A stretch of DNA of 64,000 bases from TC-15 sp034437275 (GTDB taxonomy: Bacteria; Chloroflexota; Anaerolineae; Aggregatilineales; Aggregatilineaceae), in contig DAOTUD010000192.1 in the NCBI GenBank assembly GCA_034437275.1, positions 5,609-69,608 of the forward strand. Reading direction: 5' to 3'. Below are positions 34,586 to 42,864 of the stretch, piece by piece. The notes below the pieces were generated by a model. That model was not told where the DNA came from. It saw only the letters and a program-made list of their open reading frames with translations, and did not search any database. Both the position numbers and the translations under genes were made by a program. Position 1 is the first letter of the stretch; each line of letters starts with the position of its first letter.

Positions 34586-36157
34586 ATGACTTCCCCCAAC
34601 GAAGATGTATTCCCGGTCGTGGTAATTGGCGCCGGCCTGGCCGGGCTGAGCGCCGCCGTCCACCTGGCAGCGCGCGATGTGCCGCCGTTGGTCCTGGAGG
34701 CCGACAGCGAATGGCCGGGCGGCTGCCTTTCCGCGGGGGCCGATGACAGCTTCGAGCACAATGGCCGCACCTGGACGTTTCGCTCCGAACACGGTGCCCA
34801 CGCGCTGTGGGGCGGTTATGACAACATGCGCGCCATGCTTGACCGCTTCCTGGACATCAAACTGCGCCTCTCGCCGGGCGAGGAGTGGATCAATCGCTGG
34901 GGCAACACCATCACCTACGTTGAAGCCGGAACCGCCGTGCGGTATACATTCCTCCCCGCCCCGTTTCACTACCTGCAACTGCTGCTGCGTCCTCGCTTCT
35001 GGAGCACGATCACGCTGCTGGACGTGCTGTCACTGCCGGGCTTGCTGACCAGCCTGCTGCTAACGACCGGCTTCGATCCGCTAGACGAACAGATCGAACT
35101 GGAAGGGCTGACCATCGACGACTATTTCCGCTTCTGGACGCCGAATCTGCGCGCCACGTTTCGCGGCCTGGGGCACAGTTTGCTGGCCGCGCCCTCTGAG
35201 TACATCAGCCTGTCTGCGTTCATCGCGGCGATGCGCTTCTACACCATCCTGCGGCGCGACACCTGGCAGCTTGAATATTTACCGGCGAACGCCCACGACT
35301 GCCTGCTCCAGCCGATGATCGATAAAATCGACGCGTTCGGCGGCATGACGATGCTCGGCACGCGGGCGCTCGAACTGCGCCGCGAAGGCGAACATTGGCT
35401 GGTACGGGTTGAGGATGCCAAACGCGGCGGCATGCGCTCACTGCTGGCGGAGCATGTGATCATTGCGACGGAGCCGGACTCCGCGCAGCGCGTGCTGGCC
35501 GCCGGTCCTGATACGGCAGAAAAAGCGGCAGCGATCACCTTCCCGGAGTCGATCCACTGCGCAACGGCGCGCCTGTGGTTCGACACCCAGCCGCGTGATG
35601 GTGCGCCGGGGGGGATGTTCACTGGGGATTTCGAGATCGACAACTTTTTCTGGTTGCATCGCCTCCACGACGAATTTTCCGAATGGGGCGAGGCTGGCGG
35701 CAGCGCGATCGAGGTGCATTACTACGCGCCGGAAGAGGTCTTCGAGCAGTCCAACGAAGTGCTGCTGATCCTGGCAGCCAACGAGGTCCAGCGCGCCTTT
35801 CCACGGCTGCGCGGCCACTTTGTGCATGGCTCGCTGCGCCGCAACGGAAAAACGCAAACCAGCTTCCGCATCCCGACCGCGAACAGCCTGTTCGTCGAAA
35901 CGCCCTGGCCGGGGATTCTGGCCTGCGGCGACTGGGTAGGCTGCGATTCGCCCGCGCTGTGGATGGAACGCAGCACGATCACCGGCATTGAGGCCGCCAA
36001 CCACGTGCTGCGCGCCAACCACGCCGCCCCCTACGCGATCCTCCCGCCGCGCCAGCCCGAAGAGGTCGCGCGTCTGATGGGCGGTGTAGTGCATGTCGGG
36101 CGGCGCGTGTTGGGACCGATCATCCGGGGAGTGGCCCGCTTAACCCGGCGGCGCTGA
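34586..36157 (+). CDS. FAD-dependent amine-oxidase/phytoene-desaturase-like oxidoreductase
   Basis: 523 residues from ATG 34586 (AAAGGA upstream). The Rossmann motif VVVIGAGLAGLSAAVHLAAR is followed by EADSEWPGG, the FAD signature of the amine oxidase/carotenoid desaturase superfamily. A C-terminal FAD segment GILACGDWVGCDSPALWMER is followed by SITGIEAANHVL-like TGIEAANHVLRA. Hydrophobic loops (LLLRPRFWSTITLLDVLSLP) suggest a lipophilic substrate or membrane contact. The exact substrate is unknown; carotenoid, squalene-derived or quinone-like molecules are possible. It is co-transcribed with the cNMP-ADC fusion. Confidence 0.78.
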   Translation: MTSPNEDVFPVVVIGAGLAGLSAAVHLAARDVPPLVLEADSEWPGGCLSAGADDSFEHNGRTWTFRSEHGAHALWGGYDNMRAMLDRFLDIKLRLSPGEEWINRWGNTITYVEAGTAVRYTFLPAPFHYLQLLLRPRFWSTITLLDVLSLPGLLTSLLLTTGFDPLDEQIELEGLTIDDYFRFWTPNLRATFRGLGHSLLAAPSEYISLSAFIAAMRFYTILRRDTWQLEYLPANAHDCLLQPMIDKIDAFGGMTMLGTRALELRREGEHWLVRVEDAKRGGMRSLLAEHVIIATEPDSAQRVLAAGPDTAEKAAAITFPESIHCATARLWFDTQPRDGAPGGMFTGDFEIDNFFWLHRLHDEFSEWGEAGGSAIEVHYYAPEEVFEQSNEVLLILAANEVQRAFPRLRGHFVHGSLRRNGKTQTSFRIPTANSLFVETPWPGILACGDWVGCDSPALWMERSTITGIEAANHVLRANHAAPYAILPPRQPEEVARLMGGVVHVGRRVLGPIIRGVARLTRRR

Positions 36158-36246
36158 CACCTACCTAACCCGTCATTTCAACCACTCATTCCCCTGGCCG
36201 GAACATGTGCGCAGCCCGGCCAGGTCGAAATTTGGCACAATACCTC

Positions 36247-36272
36247 ATAGTAGTTTATACTCAAACTACTAT
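36247..36272. promoter_or_regulatory. 10-bp inverted repeat operator before the TrmB-type gene
   Basis: ATAGTAGTTT at 36247-36256 and AAACTACTAT at 36263-36272, spacer ATACTC. It is perfectly symmetric and ends 25 bp before the regulator's start codon, where a dimeric winged-helix regulator would be expected to bind its own promoter. It would also control the metal ATPase gene 11 bp after the regulator. Confidence 0.7.
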
Positions 36273-36297
36273 CGACTGTCACTCGTGGGGAGACGTT

Positions 36298-37098
36298 ATG
36301 GACTTGCTGGCTCATCTTTCGGCGCTCGGCTTCACCGAATACGAAAGCAAAGTATATGTGGCGCTGCTCCAGGATTATCCTGCGACCGGCTACCAGTTGA
36401 GCAAGCAAGCCGGCATCCCGCGCTCGATGGTCTATGAAGCGCTGGGCCGCCTGGATACACGCGGCGCAGTGCTCAAGACCAAAGAGGCCAAAGCGACGCT
36501 CTACCGGCCTATGCCGCCGGACGCATTGCTGGATCGCCTGGAGAGCGAGCACGAAACGCGCATTCGGGTGCTGCGGCACGGCCTCGACACGCTGTATCAC
36601 GCCCACGACGAGGGCTACCTGTGGACGTTCGATGGCGAGAGTCCGGTGCTGAACTATGCCGAAAACATGCTGGTTGATGCCGAGCATGAAGCGATGCTGG
36701 TGCTCACCGACGCCAACCTGGCGACATTGCACGACGCGATTCACGACGCTGCCACGCGCGGCGTCAAAATCGGCACCTTGCTCACCGGGCAGGGCCGGCT
36801 GGAGGTCGGCGAAGTTGCCCGCCATCCTCCGGAGGAAACCAAGCTGCACAAGCTGGAAGACAGCCTGGTGGTGGTCGTCGACGAGCAGGAAGTCCTGATC
36901 GCCAGCGCGCAGCCAACTTATACCGCGACCGTCACGACGAACAACAACATGGTTCAAATCGGGCGGCAGTTTGTCTGGATGGAACTGTTTGCACACCGCA
37001 TCTTCAGCAAAATTGGCCCCGATCTACTCGAACGCCTCGATCCAGACGATCGGGCGGTCTTCGAAGCTGTCGCCAAAAGCAACGCCGATCACGGATAG
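36298..37098 (+). CDS. TrmB-family transcriptional regulator
   Basis: 266 residues from ATG 36298, with GGGGAG upstream. The N-terminal winged helix (ALGFTEYESKVYVALLQDYP, then YQLSKQAGIPRSMVYEALGR) is the TrmB/sugar-specific regulator HTH. A coiled region follows, then the C-terminal TrmB effector domain (about residues 105-245, with LLTGQGRLEVGEVAR and SLVVVVDEQEVLIAS). TrmB proteins usually sense sugars, but here the gene lies 11 bp ahead of a heavy-metal ATPase, which suggests it senses metal or stress. Autoregulation through the upstream palindrome is likely. Confidence 0.82.
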   Translation: MDLLAHLSALGFTEYESKVYVALLQDYPATGYQLSKQAGIPRSMVYEALGRLDTRGAVLKTKEAKATLYRPMPPDALLDRLESEHETRIRVLRHGLDTLYHAHDEGYLWTFDGESPVLNYAENMLVDAEHEAMLVLTDANLATLHDAIHDAATRGVKIGTLLTGQGRLEVGEVARHPPEETKLHKLEDSLVVVVDEQEVLIASAQPTYTATVTTNNNMVQIGRQFVWMELFAHRIFSKIGPDLLERLDPDDRAVFEAVAKSNADHG

Positions 37099-37109
37099 GG
37101 AGAGATATT

Positions 37110-39056
37110 ATGTCGGAGCTAACCACCCCCCTGAAACCATCCCGTCTGTTTCGCTCGTTGACCCTGCCGCAATGGTTGACACGCCACTATCTCGAACCAG
37201 CCTTCGTATTCGTCACACTGCTGGCGATTGTGCTGAGCTTGATCATCGGCTGGACGGACTTGCCCGACCGTTACATCCCGGCCCTGGGCGTGATCGCGTA
37301 TATTGCTGGGGGCTTCTATGGGCTACAAGCAAGCATCCAAAGCCTGCGCGCACGCGAGCTCAATATCGACTTTCTGATGATCCTGGCGGCAGCGGGAGCT
37401 GCTGTCGTTGGCGAATGGCGGGACGGGGCGATCCTGTTGTTCTTGTTCTCGCTGAGTAACGTCTTGCAGGACTACGCCATTGATCGCAGCCGCCGGGCGA
37501 TCCGGTCGCTGTTTTCGCTGTATCCCGAAGAAGCGCGCGTCAAGTATGACGACCGCACCGAAACTGTGCCGGTCAGCGAGCTGGCAATCGGCCAGACGGT
37601 GCTCATCCAGCCGGGCGAACGAATCCCGGTTGATGGCCAGATCATCAGCGGGCAGACGAGCGTAGACCAATCCACGATTACCGGCGAGTCGATGCCGGTC
37701 GAAAAACGCACGGGGGATAAGGTATTCGCGGGCACGCTCAACCAGCAGGGGGCGCTGGATGTGCGGGTGACGCAGCTCGCCTCACAGTCGACGCTCTCGC
37801 GCATCATCCAGATGGTCGAGGAAGCCCAGCATCGCAAAGCCCCCAGTCAGCGTTTCCTGGATGATTTCGAGCAGTATTACGCGCTGATCGTGATCGGAGC
37901 ATCGCTGCTGGTGATGGTGCTGCCCTGGCTGCTGCTCGGCTGGAGCTTCGAGCACAGCTTCTACCGGGCGATGGTACTGCTGGTGGTCGCGTCGCCGTGC
38001 GCATTGATGATCTCAGTCCCGGCGGCGTTTCTGTCGGCCATTGCCGCCGCCGCCCGCAGAGGGGTGATCTTCAAAGGCGGGATTCACCTGGAACAACTGG
38101 CGACGATCAAGGTCGTGGCCTTCGACAAAACGGGCACACTGACCGAAGGGCGGCCCGTCGTAACGGACGTCATCGCCACCAATAGCATCAGCGAAACCGA
38201 ACTGCTGCGCATTGCGGGCACCGTCGAGGCGCGCTCCGAGCACCCGCTGTCGCAGGCTGTGCGCAAAGCCGCTGAAGCGCGCAGCATCCCGCTGGGCGAA
38301 GCGCAGGACTTTTCGGCGGACACCGGCCAGGGCGTAAGCGGGACGGTCGATGGGCAGGTGGTACGGGTGGGCCGGCTGCGCTACATCACCGAATGCGCCG
38401 GACAGCCGCCACAAGACGTGATGGAGGTACACAACCGGCTGCAAGACGACGGAAAAACCGTGCTGCTGATGTGCTATGGGGGCGAGTGGATCGGCGTTAT
38501 CGCCGTCGCCGACAAAATCCGCGAGCAATCGGCGACAATTGTCGACGAACTGCACGCCGCCGGGGTCGAGCAGGTGGTGATGCTCACCGGCGATAACGCG
38601 CGGGTGGGCCGGGCCATTGCAGAACAGGCCCACATCGACCAGGTGCACGCCGACTTGATGCCGGACGAAAAAGCCCACCTGATGCAGCGGCTCGAACGCG
38701 AGGTCGGACCGGTGGCTATGGTCGGCGACGGCGTCAACGACGCCCCGGCATTGGCCGCGTCGACGGTCGGGATCGCGATGGGCGCGGCGGGGACTGATGT
38801 CGCGCTGGAAACCGCCGCCATCGTGCTGATGGGCGATCAACTAGAAAACATCCCGTACGCGATGCGCCTCAGCCGGCGAGCGCGACGTGTGGTGTGGCAG
38901 AATATTGTCTTCGCCCTGGCGGTGATCGTCGTGCTGGTGATCAGCGCCTTCGCGGTAGAACTGCCGCTGCCGCTGGGCGTCGTCGGGCACGAAGGCAGCA
39001 CCGTGATTGTGGTGCTCAATGGGCTGCGGTTGCTTGCTGGCAGAGCCGGGCCATAA
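37110..39056 (+). CDS. P1B-4-type heavy-metal transporting ATPase
   Basis: 648 residues, no N-terminal metal-binding repeats. Key motifs: TGES (TITGESMPVEKR), the ion site VASPCALMISVP (SPC instead of CPC), DKTGTLTEG with the phosphorylated Asp, EHPLSQAV, MLTGDN and GDGVNDAPAL. Near the C-terminus, GVVGHEGSTVIVVLNGLRLL carries the HEG-S/T motif that, with SPC, marks the P1B-4 group (CoaT, CtpD, PfeT). These export Co, Fe(II) or Zn from the cytoplasm. The metal cannot be told from sequence. It is co-transcribed with the TrmB-like regulator. Confidence 0.88.
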   Translation: MSELTTPLKPSRLFRSLTLPQWLTRHYLEPAFVFVTLLAIVLSLIIGWTDLPDRYIPALGVIAYIAGGFYGLQASIQSLRARELNIDFLMILAAAGAAVVGEWRDGAILLFLFSLSNVLQDYAIDRSRRAIRSLFSLYPEEARVKYDDRTETVPVSELAIGQTVLIQPGERIPVDGQIISGQTSVDQSTITGESMPVEKRTGDKVFAGTLNQQGALDVRVTQLASQSTLSRIIQMVEEAQHRKAPSQRFLDDFEQYYALIVIGASLLVMVLPWLLLGWSFEHSFYRAMVLLVVASPCALMISVPAAFLSAIAAAARRGVIFKGGIHLEQLATIKVVAFDKTGTLTEGRPVVTDVIATNSISETELLRIAGTVEARSEHPLSQAVRKAAEARSIPLGEAQDFSADTGQGVSGTVDGQVVRVGRLRYITECAGQPPQDVMEVHNRLQDDGKTVLLMCYGGEWIGVIAVADKIREQSATIVDELHAAGVEQVVMLTGDNARVGRAIAEQAHIDQVHADLMPDEKAHLMQRLEREVGPVAMVGDGVNDAPALAASTVGIAMGAAGTDVALETAAIVLMGDQLENIPYAMRLSRRARRVVWQNIVFALAVIVVLVISAFAVELPLPLGVVGHEGSTVIVVLNGLRLLAGRAGP

Positions 39057-39078
39057 TCTGACCAGGTCCCCGGATCGA

Positions 39079-39114
39079 CAATGCGCGCCTCAACGAGAGC
39101 GCGCGTTGTGTTTT
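39079..39114 (+). terminator. Intrinsic terminator after the metal ATPase
   Basis: A 10-bp stem CAATGCGCGC / GCGCGCGTTG (one G-T pair) with a 10-nt loop, then TGTTTT. Confidence 0.8.
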
Positions 39115-39128
39115 GCGCACTTTCCGCC

Positions 39129-39134
39129 TACAAT
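39129..39134 (+). promoter_or_regulatory. TACAAT -10 box for the TPR-like gene
   Basis: TACAAT 29 bp before the start ATG at 39163, directly downstream of the terminator. The -35 is weak. Confidence 0.45.
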
Positions 39135-39162
39135 GGCGGAAATGCGATCAGGAGTGAATTCG

Positions 39163-39801
39163 ATGAGTGTCTTCTTTTCTTCAGAACCTGCGCCAGACAA
39201 TCCCCAACGCGCGGAATTGTGGGAACTGCTGGAGCACGAACACTTTGAAGACGCGATGGATCTGGCCGAGCCGATCTGTGAGAATCCACAGGCTCCCATC
39301 GCCTTCTTCCGCGGGCTGTCATTGGCCTATGGCGAAAGTGGGTACTATGCCGACGCGGAACGCGTCGCTCGTACCGCGACCAGTTTCGGCGAAGCAAACT
39401 GGCACGCACGTCATGCGCTGGGCGTTTCGCTCATGCACCAGGGGCGGTTTTTCGCGGCGGTAGACAGTCTGGGGTTCCACCGCACACCGGCAGAAATCTA
39501 CGTGATCCGCGCCCAGGTCGAGATTATGGGCGATTTTCAGGACGGACTGCGCATCACCCTGCAAGACGCGCTCCAGCAAGATGTCCCGGCGGCCATTGAG
39601 CTTTATCTGGCGTATCTGTACGGCATCGTAGCCAAAACCATGCCAGGCTGGGAAGACGCTGACACGGCTTTTGACACTGTGTACCGGCTGGCAGATTATC
39701 TGGACGTGTGGGAGCGTGATGTCGCGCGCCATGCCGAGACCGCTTATGGGCGACACCTCGCCCGTCACGTGAGCGATATGCGCCAAATTGCAAACGGCTG
39801 A
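39163..39801 (+). CDS. TPR-like helical protein, function unknown
   Basis: 212 residues from ATG 39163 with AGGAG eight bases upstream. No enzymatic motif. The pattern of paired helices (AFFRGLSLAYGESGYYADAERVA; ARHALGVSLMHQGRFFAAVDSL; IYVIRAQVEIMGDFQDGLRI) is that of degenerate tetratricopeptide repeats, used for protein contacts. It stands alone between two terminators or promoters. No specific partner can be named. Confidence 0.65.
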   Translation: MSVFFSSEPAPDNPQRAELWELLEHEHFEDAMDLAEPICENPQAPIAFFRGLSLAYGESGYYADAERVARTATSFGEANWHARHALGVSLMHQGRFFAAVDSLGFHRTPAEIYVIRAQVEIMGDFQDGLRITLQDALQQDVPAAIELYLAYLYGIVAKTMPGWEDADTAFDTVYRLADYLDVWERDVARHAETAYGRHLARHVSDMRQIANG

Positions 39802-39890
39802 CAATTTCCCTTTTTCTGATGATTTGTACTAGAATAGGCTCGTGCTTCATCTGGAGAAACCATCCAGACCATTTTGGAGAAATGTAGTAT

Positions 39891-40298
39891 ATGTCCACCT
39901 GGATAGTCGTTGAAGACGAACCCAATTTGTACGATACTCTGCTCGCCCTGTTTGAAATCTGGAGCGTTGACGGTGTAGCGTTCACAAATGGAGATGATGC
40001 TATCAAATGGATCGATGACGTTGATTCTGGAAGCATTGAAACCAACATTCCAGAATTGGCTTTGCTGGATATACGACTGCCCGGGGCAAATGGCGACGAG
40101 ATCGGGCACCGGCTGCGCAAAAGCCCGGTACTTAAAGATATCGCCATTGTGCTGATCACAGCCTACCACCTCAAGCCGCAAGAAGAAAGGGAGATTTTTA
40201 CTCATTCCCAGGCGGATGCTTTGCTGCAGAAGCCGCTCCCCAAACCCGCTGAATTTCGCACAATGTTAGAACAAGCAATTGCGCAACGCCAACCCTGA
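39891..40298 (+). CDS. Single-domain response regulator (receiver only)
   Basis: 135 residues. A receiver fold with the acidic pair in VVEDEPNLYD, the phospho-acceptor Asp in LALLDIRLPGANGDEIG, Thr in VLITAYH and the conserved Lys in LLQKPLPKP. There is no output domain, as in CheY-like or Spo0F-like proteins that work by docking or phosphorelay. No kinase gene is next to it. TAGAAT near 39829 may be its -10. It is the last ordinary gene before the replicon-like island. Confidence 0.85.
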   Translation: MSTWIVVEDEPNLYDTLLALFEIWSVDGVAFTNGDDAIKWIDDVDSGSIETNIPELALLDIRLPGANGDEIGHRLRKSPVLKDIAIVLITAYHLKPQEEREIFTHSQADALLQKPLPKPAEFRTMLEQAIAQRQP

Positions 40299-40418
40299 GG
40301 CCGCCAAAACAACCTCAAATTGGCACGAAGGCGCTTTTTCGAGACCCAAGACATACCCTGCCATAAATCGTCGCAAAATAACGCATTTTGGAAGCCTGAG
40401 CCATCCTGAGGGGTCAAC

Positions 40419-41186
40419 ATGCGACAACCCAAGCTCTCCGGTATTGTGAAACGTCGTTTTGTCCACTGCGTCAACAATCGGCACCAGCCGGTTGCCGCTG
40501 TGGTGACCACGATAGGCATTTCCCCCGGCGAGTTGTGCCAGATTATCTCAGATCATCACGTGAATCACCTCCCGGTCGGAACCTATTACCGCATCGCGCG
40601 CTGGCTGCAAATGCCGCTGGCAAATGTAGTTGCGTTGGCAGGGGCACGCCCTAGACTCGAAGACCTGGTCAGGCTGGGGATGCGGGTGCGGGGCCAACAA
40701 CCCACCAGCACACAGGATCAGGCCAATGCAGCGAATGAAGCAGGGCTTAGTGTCGCCGTTTTTCGACGCGCGCTGCACGGGTACAGCACCTTCAGCCCGT
40801 CACTGCGCACGTGTGACAAGCTCGCCACGTGGCTCACCTGGACGGGCTTCGACACCGACGACATTGCTTACGCCGCCGGCATGGTGGTGCGCTATCGCGC
40901 TGATGGACGACGCGTGACCATCACACAGGAAACGGCGCGCCAGATCAAACCCTACCCGTGTGCGTGCGGCAGGGCAGGGTGCATGGTGCCCGCGCATATC
41001 CCCAGCGGCCCGCACCGCAAATGGCGCAGTGATGCCTGCCGTATGTGGGCCAAACGCAAAACCGAACGCGAAGCCAGAGTAACCAGAAAATCCCAAACCA
41101 AACACACGTCTACAGCCCCACCCCACACGGCGTCCCGTGTTCGTTTTATCACGATAAACGAACGCCCTGTCCCCGTGCATTTTTGA
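40419..41186 (+). CDS. Two-HTH-like DNA-binding protein with C-terminal Cys cluster, island-associated
   Basis: 255 residues. Two regions look like XRE-type helix-turn-helix repeats (about 22-75, SPGELCQIISDHHVNHLPVG, and about 95-150, GLSVAVFRRALHGYSTFSP). A small zinc-site-like cluster, CACGRAGCMVPAHIPSG followed by KWRSDACRMWAKRK, ends in a basic tail. The cluster recalls treble-clef fingers of the C-x-C...C...C type seen in mobile-element proteins. It is not recognised as a named family. It lies at the edge of the replication and partition island and is followed by 450 bp of non-coding DNA with repeats. Confidence 0.55.
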   Translation: MRQPKLSGIVKRRFVHCVNNRHQPVAAVVTTIGISPGELCQIISDHHVNHLPVGTYYRIARWLQMPLANVVALAGARPRLEDLVRLGMRVRGQQPTSTQDQANAANEAGLSVAVFRRALHGYSTFSPSLRTCDKLATWLTWTGFDTDDIAYAAGMVVRYRADGRRVTITQETARQIKPYPCACGRAGCMVPAHIPSGPHRKWRSDACRMWAKRKTEREARVTRKSQTKHTSTAPPHTASRVRFITINERPVPVHF

Positions 41187-41309
41187 GCTTTTTCGCCCGC
41201 CATATGCGGTGGGGGAGGGGGCTTTGTGCCGGCACAATCGGGGGGGCCGGATCCCCCCACCCTATCCGGCATCACCACCACTACATTATATGCACAACGA
41301 TCATAGGGG

Positions 41310-41401
41310 TTTGATCACCGTTTTTACATCACGATTTTGATCGCAATTCCGTCACCATCTTGATCGTCGATTTGATCCCAATTTCAACCGCTGATTTGAT
41401 C
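41310..41401 (+). repeat. Five phased TTTGATC repeats, candidate partition centromere
   Basis: TTTGATC starts at 41310, 41336, 41371 and 41395, with a C-TTGATC variant at 41359. Spacings of 26, 23, 12 and 24 bp are close to one or two turns plus of DNA, placing the sites near one face of the helix. They lie about 240 bp beyond the parB stop, where many plasmids keep parS/parC. Confidence 0.5.
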
Positions 41402-41572
41402 GCCAATTGGAACAGCCTGAAATGCCGCGACAATAGCACAATCGTCTATCCGTTTGCTGCGTTGCTCTGGGTCAACATATCGATCACCAGCCAGTACCGC
41501 TGCAGAAACCGCACCGTTGACGGCGGATCAACAGCGGCCAGTTATGTTGCCCCGGAGCAACATAGGCAGCGC

Positions 41573-41607
41573 AAAAGCGCCGGAATTCTGCTGATCATCC
41601 CGGCGCT
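41573..41607 (-). terminator. Intrinsic terminator of the parAB operon
   Basis: On the minus strand an 8-bp stem AGCGCCGG / CCGGCGCT with a 16-nt loop is followed by TTTT. It lies just after the parB stop at 41638. Confidence 0.75.
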
Positions 41608-41637
41608 CTTGTGCAGCACATGCTCGCTGTTAACCGA

Positions 41638-42861
41638 CTATTCGTCTTTGTCGATTCGCTCCTGCGCAATATCTAATAGCTTGCGGAGGATATCTACCTG
41701 CTTGCGAATGTTTTCTGGATTCTCGCTCTGCAACCACTGCTCAACCACCAGTGCCGGGTCGGCGTTTGGCACATCACGCACCAGGCGCGACCACCGGCTA
41801 AACACGCTCTTCGAAACAGCTTCACGCTGCGCCTGCTTAGAAGCCGATGCGGACTTCTTTTGGTCCGGCTTCAGGTACTCACCGCGCTCCACAAGACGCT
41901 TAACCTGTTCGGCTGACAAATCCTTGTCCACAATATCGCGCACCAATTGCAGTTGCGCCGCCGGGTCTTCAACTTTCAACAAATGGCGTAGCCGCTTCTC
42001 CTCCACGCGGTGACGATCGGCCAGCTCCCACACCGGATCGGGCAGCGCCAACAGCGCCGCAGTGCGGCTGAACTGCGAACGACTGATGCCACCCAGCGCC
42101 GCCCGCAGATTCTCACCTTCACCCCGGGGCGTCCGATAGTCCAATGCCTGACGATACCAGTCGTTCGGAATCGACTTGGAATAGTCGGGATGCATGTCGT
42201 ACAGATCGAGCAGCAGCGTCGCCAACTGGCGCGCCATCGCCATGGCCGACAAGCGCTCGCGGCTGGTATTTTCCGCCGCCTGCCGCCAGGGACTGGCCTC
42301 CTCGACCACAATGCATTGGATTTGGTCGAACCCCTCCGAAAGCCAGGTGTTCAGCCACTGGTAGGCCCAGTAGCGACGCTCACCCGTTTCAATGCGATAG
42401 TAGCTGCCCCCGTCGACCTCGGTCACTGTGATCGGGCTGACCTGTCCGCCGTGCCGGATCGTGGCCGCTGTCGAGACAATCGCGCGCAGCAGTTCCTCCT
42501 CCGGCCCCGGCACGCCGGGCGCGTCAATCGTCGAATCCTCGGCGCGGTCTTCCGGATCGCGGGTTAGCAGTGCTTTCCAATCCGGGCGCGGTCGCCCCTG
42601 GTTGACCGCTTCCTCCGCGACCAACGCTTCCCAACGCTCAAGCGCCTGGCGCGCGTTAATGTGCCCGGCCAGGAACTCGTCGCGGATCATCTCGGGCAGC
42701 ACGCGCCGGGGTTGGGCCGGGTCGGGACGAATACGATCCAGGACGATATCGACTACCTTCAAACCGCTGCCGGTGATCTCCGTCATCGACTCGGAAAACT
42801 CACCCAGATCGCCCATTTCCTCAAGAAGCGCGCGTGTACCGCGCGAACGTCGTTTTGCCAT
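41638..42861 (-). CDS. parB: ParB-like partition protein with an insertion in its N-terminal domain
   Basis: 407 residues. ParB/Srx signatures are present: DRIRPDPAQPRRVLPEM, QVSPITVTEVDGG, YYRIETGERRYWAYQWL (the GERR CTP/phosphate motif) and ENTSRERLSAMAMARQLATL. About 75 residues rich in charged and Pro residues are inserted between the QPRR and GQVSPI motifs, longer than in chromosomal ParB. A HTH-like segment (GGISRSQFSRTAALLALPD) and a charged C-terminus follow. It starts 3 bp after parA, in one operon. It would bind the centromere and stimulate ParA; the candidate site is the TTTGATC array downstream. Confidence 0.83.
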   Translation of the reverse strand: MAKRRSRGTRALLEEMGDLGEFSESMTEITGSGLKVVDIVLDRIRPDPAQPRRVLPEMIRDEFLAGHINARQALERWEALVAEEAVNQGRPRPDWKALLTRDPEDRAEDSTIDAPGVPGPEEELLRAIVSTAATIRHGGQVSPITVTEVDGGSYYRIETGERRYWAYQWLNTWLSEGFDQIQCIVVEEASPWRQAAENTSRERLSAMAMARQLATLLLDLYDMHPDYSKSIPNDWYRQALDYRTPRGEGENLRAALGGISRSQFSRTAALLALPDPVWELADRHRVEEKRLRHLLKVEDPAAQLQLVRDIVDKDLSAEQVKRLVERGEYLKPDQKKSASASKQAQREAVSKSVFSRWSRLVRDVPNADPALVVEQWLQSENPENIRKQVDILRKLLDIAQERIDKDE

Positions 42862-42864
42862 CGG

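Larger units (their letters stand above)
41187..41637. other. 451-bp non-coding region downstream of parB with inverted and phased repeats
   Basis: It holds, in order, a GC-rich inverted repeat (GCCGGAT at 41246-41252 with ATCCGGC at 41264-41270), the phased TTTGATC repeats (41310-41401), an inverted repeat TATGTTGC / GCAACATA (41543-41564), and the parB-side terminator (41573-41607). No convincing gene is seen; the open frames on the plus strand are shadows of parB. Confidence 0.7.

Noticed and set aside
41360..42013. 217-residue plus-strand frame over the 3' part of parB
   Set aside because: Antisense to parB and Ser/Arg/Thr-rich; no start site or similarity.
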